Below are positions 1 to 5,378 of a stretch of DNA of 5,378 nt, one piece after another. Made by a program: the position numbers and the translations under genes. This stretch comes from Propionibacteriales bacterium (GTDB taxonomy: Bacteria; Actinomycetota; Actinomycetes; Propionibacteriales; Propionibacteriaceae), in contig JAKDKP010000210.1 of assembly GCA_030453285.1 (NCBI GenBank), positions 1 through 5,378 of the forward strand. Reading direction: 5' to 3'. The notes under the pieces are model-generated. The model saw only the letters and a program-made list of their open reading frames with translations, had not been told where the DNA came from and did no database searches. Each line of letters begins with the position of its first letter. Within the stretch, counting starts at the first letter, position 1.

Positions 1-2438
1 TGGTCGCCGTCGCGCACCAGCCAGCCCCAGGCACCGGGCAGCATGATCGGCCAGCGGCCATCCCGGCCGGGGCCGATCTGCACCGTGCGGGTGACCGCAT
101 CAACGGTGTAGCCACCCAACGCCTCCAGGACGCTCCAGCCCGCCATGGCGCGGACGTAGTGGTCGCCGCATTCGATCTCGTTGTACGGGTTCCGTCGCGT
201 TCCGTCGTAGCGCTGCCACACCGCATCCAGCACCTGCTCGGCCTCCTCGCGCAGCCCCTCCTGCAGGCAGTGTGCGGCCACCTGGTATTCGATGCCGGTC
301 CACACCTCGTCGGCATATCTGGTGGGCACGGCCGGCCGGCCGCCTTCGGGCCAGGAGCACATCAACAGGCCAGAGTCGTCGGCGTCGGCGAAGACCCGGT
401 AGCCGTGGGTGAAATCGGCAAATCCGTGCCGCAGGTTCGTCGCGACCACCGTACGGAGTGCGGTCCGCACATGATCAACAGGCAGCAGATGACCAAGATC
501 AAGGGTGTGGGCCCACCACTGGCCGATCAGTTGATCCGACAGCACACCGGTCACCCACTGGAAATCGGCGTTGTCACCTTCCTCCAGCTTTTGGACATAG
601 TGGTTCCCGTCGAACAGTGCCTCGTCGTACCCCGACGTGGCGTGGGTTAACCGGTCACCGAAGTCTTCTGTTGTTTGATCTTCGCCGACCCGGGTGGCCA
701 TCTCCTCGGCCGCCCGCAGGGGGGCAAGCCACAAGGTGCCCATGAAGGAGTTGATGCCGCTCAAATCGATGTCATGGGTGCTGGGCTGGATGCCGTGCAG
801 CAGACCCGTCCGTTCCGGGTCCCACCTGCGGTGGATGTGATCGAGCAGGCGGCACACGTTCGGCCAGTACGTCGCCAACCACTCTGTGCCGGCACCCCGT
901 CGTACCTCCCGGTAGGTCTTCAGCACCGAGCCGAGCATGCCGTCCAGCGCCGGCTCCTCCGGCCCGCCGATGTGGGTGTCCCACAATTGGGGCAGGAAGG
1001 CGGGGGCGATCACTCGGTGCGGGAGGTAGCCGCTTGCGTGCTGCATCACGTCGAACTCGGTCTCGCGCATGTTCTGTTCGAGGCTCGGATAGAAGGCGGA
1101 GACCGCCTGGGCGTAGTTCCACACGTGTGTGCAGTTCAACGGGCAGGAGCCGCCGAGGTCGCCGTTCCACATCCGGGTGGAGGCGCCGAGCACCCCTTCG
1201 AATCCGTGGAACCGTCCCGTTGCGGTACGAAAGCAGCTCGGTGACCTCAGGTAGGCGGCCTGGGCGGCCAGATGTTCGGTCTGGTCCGGGCTCAACGAGC
1301 TGCCCCGCAGGGTGTCGACCCACGAGCGGGTGACGTCGGCCAGGGTGTCCCATCGGTCCGTCACATGATCAACAACGGCTTCGGCGTTGGGATGGCGGCG
1401 GGCATAGGCGTTGCCCAGGAAGAAACGGCTCGGTCCCCACTGCTCCTTGCTCGGCCCGAATTGGCCGAAGTCGGTGTACCGGTTGCCGAAGTGCCAGGCG
1501 ATCATCACCCGTACGGTCGTGGTCTCGCCGGGATCCAGGTCGAAGCGGTGCGCCAGGCCGGTGTTCCAGGTCCGGCCCGCAGCGCTCGGACCCGCGGCTT
1601 CCCGTGGCGAGTTGGGCAGGGAATCCGGCATCCACGGCGCCAGGCGCAGACCTGCAGGATCCTCACCCCAGGCACGAGAACCCAGGAAGGTGCCGAACTC
1701 CTCGGGGGACTGCCACTGCACCAGGCTGGTCGCGGTCGGACTGTCGGTGGCCAGCACCATCTGTCCCGCCCCGGGATGATCGGGCGGCAGCGAACCGTTC
1801 TCCATGATCACCTTGGTCCAGCCCGCTTCGCGCAGCAGCCGGTTGGTGTTGCCGCCGTACGTCCGCGAGGACACGCCGTCGACCGGGCTGTAGCCGTCCG
1901 AACCCACCGCGTTCTGGCAGGTGCTGCCCAGCCAGCCGTAGATGCGTTGATCATGGGTGTTGGTGATCTCGAAGGTGAACGTCGCCACCGGCAGGGAACT
2001 CTCGTCGACATCGCCAGGCACCATCGGTGTCGATGCCACCATCTGCACGCTCACCGGCAGGGCGTCGTCGTGGTAGTCGACCTGCGCCTCGGGGTACGTC
2101 GCGGAGAAGGTGGTGGCCTCGACCGACTGCCACCGCTGTTGCAGCTCCCGTTGCCAACCGGGCACCTCGTCATCGGTGACCAGTGGGGTCCGTGGCGCAT
2201 CGACGTCGGGCACCGGTGCCTGCAGCACGCGTACGACGTCGACCGGCGGTTCGATGCAGCCGGCCCGGATGGCGAAGAAGGTCCACGGCAGGTCTCCCCG
2301 GTGGTTGCCGCTGTTGTGCAACTGCCACTGACGAAGGCCACCGTCGGCGCAGATCGACACATTCCCGGTACCGATGCCGCCCAGTGGCATCGCCACGAAC
2401 CGGCCGTCACGGTGGGGAATCGGTCGCGCTTCAGCCAT
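1..2438 (-). CDS. GH116 family glycosidase (GBA2-like beta-glucosidase/beta-xylosidase type), 3' end beyond window
   Basis: Retaining glycoside hydrolase of family GH116, probably releasing glucose, xylose or a related sugar from an imported beta-glycoside in the cytoplasm. From the ATG at 2438 the frame is open for 812 codons and runs off the left edge. The N-terminal domain begins with PLGGIGTG (18-25) and NSGNHRG (42-48). The (alpha/alpha)6 catalytic domain shows HGFEG with probable nucleophile E414, NCTHVWNYAQ (W440), ALDGMLG (D499), STHD with probable acid/base D556, SDQLIGQWW (634-642), EVWTGIEYQ (W713) and NPYNEIECGDHYVR. In the last motif E754 and R763 are nine residues apart, exactly like the sugar-contacting E777 and R786 of the family model TxGH116, whose catalytic pair is E441/D593. 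There is no signal peptide or membrane segment. The start is fixed by an AAGGAG site 6 nt upstream; the gene overlaps the upstream one by 8 nt. At least 49 residues follow R763, more than in TxGH116 (about 20), so a C-terminal extension is likely. Exact substrate is unknown. Confidence 0.93.
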   Translation of the reverse strand, partial: MAEARPIPHRDGRFVAMPLGGIGTGNVSICADGGLRQWQLHNSGNHRGDLPWTFFAIRAGCIEPPVDVVRVLQAPVPDVDAPRTPLVTDDEVPGWQRELQQRWQSVEATTFSATYPEAQVDYHDDALPVSVQMVASTPMVPGDVDESSLPVATFTFEITNTHDQRIYGWLGSTCQNAVGSDGYSPVDGVSSRTYGGNTNRLLREAGWTKVIMENGSLPPDHPGAGQMVLATDSPTATSLVQWQSPEEFGTFLGSRAWGEDPAGLRLAPWMPDSLPNSPREAAGPSAAGRTWNTGLAHRFDLDPGETTTVRVMIAWHFGNRYTDFGQFGPSKEQWGPSRFFLGNAYARRHPNAEAVVDHVTDRWDTLADVTRSWVDTLRGSSLSPDQTEHLAAQAAYLRSPSCFRTATGRFHGFEGVLGASTRMWNGDLGGSCPLNCTHVWNYAQAVSAFYPSLEQNMRETEFDVMQHASGYLPHRVIAPAFLPQLWDTHIGGPEEPALDGMLGSVLKTYREVRRGAGTEWLATYWPNVCRLLDHIHRRWDPERTGLLHGIQPSTHDIDLSGINSFMGTLWLAPLRAAEEMATRVGEDQTTEDFGDRLTHATSGYDEALFDGNHYVQKLEEGDNADFQWVTGVLSDQLIGQWWAHTLDLGHLLPVDHVRTALRTVVATNLRHGFADFTHGYRVFADADDSGLLMCSWPEGGRPAVPTRYADEVWTGIEYQVAAHCLQEGLREEAEQVLDAVWQRYDGTRRNPYNEIECGDHYVRAMAGWSVLEALGGYTVDAVTRTVQIGPGRDGRWPIMLPGAWGWLVRDGD

Positions 2439-3168
2439 GCTGTGCTCCTTGAGGGGTCGACGAGGGAAGGGGCGAGGAGGGGTTGATCGGCACGCACTTC
2501 TCCGGCGGCAGGACCCAGATCTGATCGGGCGGCTCGACCGGCACGAGGTACCCGTTGAGGATTCCGCTGGCCGCCGCCAGGGCGATCGGGATGAGCACGA
2601 GGATTCCGACCCCTGGCGAGATCAGCCCGGACAGCCACCAGGCGACGCCGGCCAGGGTCGCGACACCGATCAGGACGTGCACCTTGCGTACGGCGATCGA
2701 GGCCGCACAGCGCCAGCCCAGACCCGGCACCAGATCAACGACCAGGGCCGTCGTCGCCCAGCCAAGCCCGAGGACGGTCAACACCGCTCCGGCGACGGCG
2801 GCCAGTCCGACTGCTGTCACTCCGGACGCACCGGCGAGGTCGACGTTGAGCGCGGTGAACGACGCTGGCACCGCCCAGGCCAGCCCTATCGCCACTCGCG
2901 ACCCGAAGCGGCGGGTCAGATCGGTGAACCAGCCGACGACAGTGGGATCCTCCCCTCGACACAGGTCGACCGCGACAGCCACCAGAGCACCGAAGGTCGG
3001 CCACACCGTGAGCGCAACCAGGATCGGCAGCGCGACCGTCCACGCGCCGAAGAGGGCCAGGACCATGAACAGCAGGCCGCTCATCGTCACCGCTGCCGCT
3101 CCGAGCACGGGCAGGGCAGCCGGTGTGCGTCGCAGCACCAGCGGGAGCAGATCCACCGAGGCACTCAT
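2431..3168 (-). CDS. YesL/DUF624-like polytopic membrane protein
   Basis: A 245-residue integral membrane protein of unknown function. Hydrophobic stretches lie at about residues 18-46, 49-69, 92-111, 117-147, 163-182 and 187-209, giving five or six membrane spans. Between the second and third sits a polar loop with a GED motif (72-74) and a basic patch around R86-R91. This layout, with a proline-containing segment (VWPTFGAL, 55-62) before the loop, resembles the YesL/DUF624 proteins that commonly accompany carbohydrate ABC importers; that assignment rests on topology, the short motif pattern and context rather than a strong signature. The tail after residue 209 is rich in proline and serine and looks disordered. 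Its ATG overlaps the upstream permease stop as ATGA and its own stop lies inside the GH116 gene (8-nt overlap), so it is embedded in the operon. A role in assembly or regulation of the importer is a guess. A divergent unrelated membrane protein is the alternative. Confidence 0.7.
   Translation of the reverse strand: MSASVDLLPLVLRRTPAALPVLGAAAVTMSGLLFMVLALFGAWTVALPILVALTVWPTFGALVAVAVDLCRGEDPTVVGWFTDLTRRFGSRVAIGLAWAVPASFTALNVDLAGASGVTAVGLAAVAGAVLTVLGLGWATTALVVDLVPGLGWRCAASIAVRKVHVLIGVATLAGVAWWLSGLISPGVGILVLIPIALAAASGILNGYLVPVEPPDQIWVLPPEKCVPINPSSPLPSSTPQGAQHG
2445..2450 (-). promoter_or_regulatory. Ribosome binding site of the GH116 gene
   Basis: AAGGAG on the minus strand, six bases before the ATG at 2438, lying inside the last codons of the YesL-like gene. 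It is the only near-consensus Shine-Dalgarno at good spacing in the window and decides the GH116 start. It may give the hydrolase a higher or partly independent translation rate compared with the coupled membrane genes. Confidence 0.8.
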
Positions 3169-4064
3169 GCCTTCAACCCCGTACTGGCAATGCTTTCGAC
3201 AAAGCTGCGCTGGAAGATCAGGAACAGGATCAACACCGGCAGGACGACGGCAGTGATCGCAGCAAAGACCACCACAGCCGGCCCGCCGCCGACAGCGCCC
3301 TGCAGTTGGACCAGTCCGACCGGCAGGGTCATCTGTTCGTTGCTCTGCAGGAAGATCGACGGCCAGAAGTAGTTGTTCCAGGTGGCCTCGAACAAGAAGA
3401 TGGTCAACGCTGACAACGCCGGCATGGCCAACGGCAGCATGATCTGGAACAGGATGCGCAGGTGTCCGGCTCCGTCGATCCGGGCCGCCTCGTCGAGGTC
3501 ACGAGGGATGGAGGCGAAGTACTGCCGCAGGAAGAAGATGCCGAAGACGTTGACCGTTGCCGGGAGCCACACCGCAGCGAGGTTGTCGACCAGGCCGAGG
3601 GTGCGCATCAGGATGAACAATGGAATGACGGTGAGCTGGACCGGGACCATCAACGCCGCCAACAGGACACTGAACAGCGTGTTGCCGCCGCGGAAGCGGA
3701 TCCGGGAGAACGCGTACGCCGCCAAGGTGCTGGTGAGCAACGCGCCAGCCGTTGCCAGCACCGAGACGATGAGGCTGTTCAGCGCCATCCGCCCGATCGG
3801 GATCAGCGAGTTGATCTCGGCATAGTTCGCCAGCGTTGGTGGCGTCGGGATCCAGCGCGGTGGAAGCTGGAACGCCTCGGCTCGGGTGGTCACAGAGGTG
3901 GTGATCAACCACACCAACGGCACGATCATGAACAGCGACAACACGATCAACACCACCGACAAGACGATGTCGCCCACCTTCTGCCGCGCGCCGCGACGGA
4001 CGCGAGGCGCGGCCACCAGACGGGCCGTCATACCTCCCCCGGAGGAATGTCCGCTCTCAGTCAT
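3165..4064 (-). CDS. Carbohydrate ABC transporter permease, MalG/UgpE type
   Basis: Second inner-membrane permease of a CUT1-type sugar importer, 299 residues. After a basic cytoplasmic N-terminus the first membrane span is at about 33-55, followed by a periplasm-side-type segment (PPRWIPTPPTLANY) that is typical of MalG-like subunits, and then five further spans. The cytoplasmic EAA loop that docks on the ATPase is clear: DEAARIDGAG with EAA at 192-194 and the invariant G198, continuing to LPLAMP (210-215). It ends in an SIASTGLKA tail, similar to the GxKG-like ends of this subfamily. It overlaps the partner permease by 8 nt and the downstream YesL-like gene by 4 nt. The start at 4064 has only a weak GGTGG-like ribosome site and probably depends on coupling. 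An in-frame ATG at 4031 (M12) is a possible alternative that would not affect any membrane span. Transported sugar cannot be read from the permease. Confidence 0.95.
   Translation of the reverse strand: MTESGHSSGGGMTARLVAAPRVRRGARQKVGDIVLSVVLIVLSLFMIVPLVWLITTSVTTRAEAFQLPPRWIPTPPTLANYAEINSLIPIGRMALNSLIVSVLATAGALLTSTLAAYAFSRIRFRGGNTLFSVLLAALMVPVQLTVIPLFILMRTLGLVDNLAAVWLPATVNVFGIFFLRQYFASIPRDLDEAARIDGAGHLRILFQIMLPLAMPALSALTIFLFEATWNNYFWPSIFLQSNEQMTLPVGLVQLQGAVGGGPAVVVFAAITAVVLPVLILFLIFQRSFVESIASTGLKA
4033..4045 (-). other. Small inverted repeat (CCTCC/GGAGG) before an in-frame ATG inside the MalG-type permease gene
   Basis: On the transcript strand CCTCC, a GGG loop and GGAGG form a 5-bp GC-rich inverted repeat, and the GGAGG ends one base before the in-frame ATG at 4031 (M12 of the permease). 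It codes for part of the serine/glycine run at residues 7-11, so codon composition alone could produce it. Spacing to the ATG is too short for efficient initiation, so it is noted only as a possible masked internal site. Confidence 0.25.
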
Positions 4065-4977
4065 GACCCATCCACCGCCTTGACAACCGCAATTGGAGCA
4101 GGGTCACGATCATCACGATCGCGAACACCACCAGCGCGATGGTGGAGGCATAGCCGACCTGGAAGCTCTCGAAGGCCTGTTGATACAGGTAGAGCACGAT
4201 GCTGCGGGTGGAGTCGCTGGGCCCACCGTCGGTGATGATCCGCATCGGCTCGAAGATCTGGAAGGCGCCGATGAAGGTGATGATCATGGCGAACACCAGA
4301 GTGGGAGCCATGATCGGCAAGGTCACGTGCCAGAACCGTTGCCACGCGTTAGCCCCGTCGATCTTGGCCGCCTCGTGATAGATGCCGGGCACGGTCTGCA
4401 GCCCCGCGAGCAGGATCACGAACGTGTAGCCGATCGTGTGCCACCAGTCGATCCCGATCAGCGCCGGCAGGGCCCACTGGGGATCGATCAACCAATTGGG
4501 TGGGGTGATGCCGATCCGGCCAAGGTAGTAGCTGGCGATGCCGAAATCGGGATCCAGCACGTACTTCCACAGCAGGGAGACCGCCGCCCACGAGATCAGG
4601 AACGGGAAGAAGATCGCCGACCGGGTGACGTACTGCACCACCTTGTGCAGGGGGCGATTGACCGCGACGGCCAGGGCCAGGCCGATCACGATGTGGGTCA
4701 CCACCGAGGCGAACGCGAACACGAAGGTGTTGCGCAGCGAGAGCCACACCGTGGCATCACCGAACAGCCGGGTGAAGTTCTCCATCCCGACGAAACGGGC
4801 CGGGGTGAGCAGGTCCCAACTGAACAGGCTGAGCCCCATGGCGGCGACGAACGGTCCGGCAATGAACACGATGAACAGCAGTACCGCCGGGCTGACGAAG
4901 AACCAGCCCGCCAGGTTGCTGCGTCCCTCGATGCCGCGCCGTCGCACCGTCGACACCGCCACTGGCGCTGAACTCAT
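4057..4977 (-). CDS. Carbohydrate ABC transporter permease, MalF/UgpA type
   Basis: First inner-membrane permease of the importer, 306 residues. It has a short basic N-terminus (RRR at 12-14), a first span at about 24-48 (WFFVSPAVLLF), the SLFSWDLL segment and FVGMENFTRLF that mark UgpA/MalF-like proteins without the large MalF periplasmic loop, and in all six predicted spans. The EAA loop reads HEAAKIDGANAWQRF with EAA at 202-204 and G208, followed by LP at 220-221. The ITDGGPSDSTRSI stretch after the fifth span is another hallmark of sugar permeases. The reading frame stays open upstream to 5358, inside the binding-protein gene, but homology starts only at the ATG at 4977, where ATGA overlaps the binding-protein stop; the longer version is rejected. 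No strong Shine-Dalgarno is visible there, consistent with translational coupling. Forms the channel with the following MalG-type subunit. Confidence 0.95.
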   Translation of the reverse strand: MSSAPVAVSTVRRRGIEGRSNLAGWFFVSPAVLLFIVFIAGPFVAAMGLSLFSWDLLTPARFVGMENFTRLFGDATVWLSLRNTFVFAFASVVTHIVIGLALAVAVNRPLHKVVQYVTRSAIFFPFLISWAAVSLLWKYVLDPDFGIASYYLGRIGITPPNWLIDPQWALPALIGIDWWHTIGYTFVILLAGLQTVPGIYHEAAKIDGANAWQRFWHVTLPIMAPTLVFAMIITFIGAFQIFEPMRIITDGGPSDSTRSIVLYLYQQAFESFQVGYASTIALVVFAIVMIVTLLQLRLSRRWMGHD

Positions 4978-5378
4978 ACCAGTCCAGCGAGCTTGTCCTG
5001 CAGGGCGTTCATTCCCGCCTCGGGTTCGGCATTGCCGCCCATGATCTGTTCCCAGGCGCCCTCGATCTCCTTCTGGATCTCGGCCCCCCGGTCCGGCGAC
5101 GGGACCGGAGTGGCGTACGAGAGGGCCTCGTACATCAGTGGCGTGCCTTCGGGCGCCCCGTCGAGGAAGGCGGCGCTGTCGGCAACCGACTTGCGGGCCG
5201 GGACGATCGTGCCACCCTGCTTGGCGAAGAAGCTCGACCCTTCCTTGGAGATCAAGAACTTGGCGAAGGTCCAGGCGGCGTCCTTGTTCTTGGCCTGCTT
5301 CATGATCGGGTAGCCGTTCCAGCCGACGGGCGTGCCCTCGGTCTTGTTCTTGGGCCACTTCACGATCTCGGCCTTGCC
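4974..5378 (-). CDS. Sugar ABC transporter substrate-binding protein (family 1, CUT1), C-terminal part, 5' end beyond window
   Basis: The last 134 residues of an extracellular solute-binding protein of the MalE/UgpB type, the receptor that delivers sugar to the two permeases. The frame is open to the right edge, so the signal peptide, lipobox and most of the ligand pocket lie outside the window. The visible part carries the usual C-terminal-lobe pattern: GWNGYPIMKQAKNKDAAW leading into WTFAKFLISKEG, then FFAKQGGTIVPARKS, and a final amphipathic region (EIQKEIEGAWEQIMGG) ending in LAGLV. The KFLxSxEG and G.xPARKS patterns are common in family 1 sugar-binding proteins. An internal GTG at 5363 could be mistaken for a start; it is not one because the homology continues upstream of it. 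Its TGA overlaps the permease ATG by 4 nt. The ligand is not predictable from this fragment. Confidence 0.92.
   Translation of the reverse strand, partial: GKAEIVKWPKNKTEGTPVGWNGYPIMKQAKNKDAAWTFAKFLISKEGSSFFAKQGGTIVPARKSVADSAAFLDGAPEGTPLMYEALSYATPVPSPDRGAEIQKEIEGAWEQIMGGNAEPEAGMNALQDKLAGLV

Noticed and set aside
772..1353. 193-residue minus-strand open frame inside the GH116 gene
   Set aside because: It is in another frame, with R/P/G-rich translation; the GH116 frame carries the nucleophile and NCTHVWNY motifs across the same bases.
468..1374. CACATGATCAACA present twice (468-480 and 1362-1374), each preceded by CGGTCCG with a one-base difference; considered as a paired operator
   Set aside because: Both copies encode VDHV in the GH116 reading frame and are about 0.9 kb apart inside the gene. 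TGATCA also occurs at several other coding positions, so coincidence and codon usage explain it better.
1272..2486. 404-residue plus-strand open frame opposite the GH116 gene
   Set aside because: It is antisense to a gene with clear GH116 motifs throughout; its translation has no recognisable domain, and long antisense frames are expected in GC-rich coding DNA.
2374..3372. 332-residue plus-strand open frame
   Set aside because: It spans the antisense of three different minus-strand genes and is a low-complexity R/Q/D/H-rich translation typical of shadow frames opposite membrane proteins.
4093..4971. 292-residue plus-strand open frame rich in D, H, R, Q and E
   Set aside because: It is the mirror of the MalF-type permease: hydrophobic codons read on the opposite strand give charged residues. 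No domain is visible.
4057..5358. 433-residue version of the MalF-type permease with an N-terminal extension over the binding-protein gene
   Set aside because: The extension is an out-of-frame reading of the binding protein. The permease homology begins at the ATG at 4977, which overlaps the binding-protein stop as ATGA.
1..5378. Search for tRNA, rRNA, riboswitch, CRISPR, insertion sequence, promoter or terminator
   Set aside because: The window is continuous coding sequence with overlapping genes; no intergenic space, direct-repeat array, transposase motif or U-tract hairpin was found.

Overview
This is a GC-rich window, with codon third positions strongly biased to G/C. The organisation is typical of Actinomycetota sugar-uptake operons. 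The codon habits and absence of a local ABC ATPase would fit a Propionibacteriaceae-like or related actinobacterium, but the genus cannot be fixed from sequence alone. Every convincing gene lies on the minus strand and the window is essentially 100% coding. It appears to be the middle of one long transcription unit that enters at the right edge and leaves at the left edge.

Reading in the direction of transcription (right to left), the genes are: (1) the C-terminal 134 residues of an extracellular sugar-binding protein (5378-4974); (2) a MalF/UgpA-type ABC permease (4977-4057); (3) a MalG/UgpE-type ABC permease (4064-3165); (4) a 245-residue polytopic membrane protein that resembles the YesL/DUF624 group in topology and context (3168-2431); (5) a glycoside hydrolase of family GH116 (the bile-acid beta-glucosidase/GBA2 family), open from 2438 through the left edge with 812 complete codons visible. 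All four junctions are overlaps, of 4, 8, 4 and 8 nt, so the five products are probably translationally coupled. Only the GH116 gene has an obvious consensus Shine-Dalgarno at good spacing.

Taken together this looks like a catabolic cassette. The binding protein captures a glycoside or oligosaccharide, the two permeases carry it in (using an ATPase encoded elsewhere), and a cytoplasmic GH116 enzyme without a signal peptide hydrolyses it to monosaccharide. The YesL-like protein is an unexplained membrane partner. The substrate is not determinable here; a beta-linked glucoside, xyloside or N-acetylglucosaminide would fit the range of GH116.

There are no RNA genes, mobile elements, CRISPR arrays, intergenic promoters or terminators in the window. 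The long plus-strand open frames are antisense shadows of the GC-rich minus-strand genes. I did not find a convincing entirely new system. The most worthwhile leads are the YesL-like protein locked between importer and hydrolase, and a GH116 enzyme with a C-terminal extension and atypical catalytic-motif neighbours.
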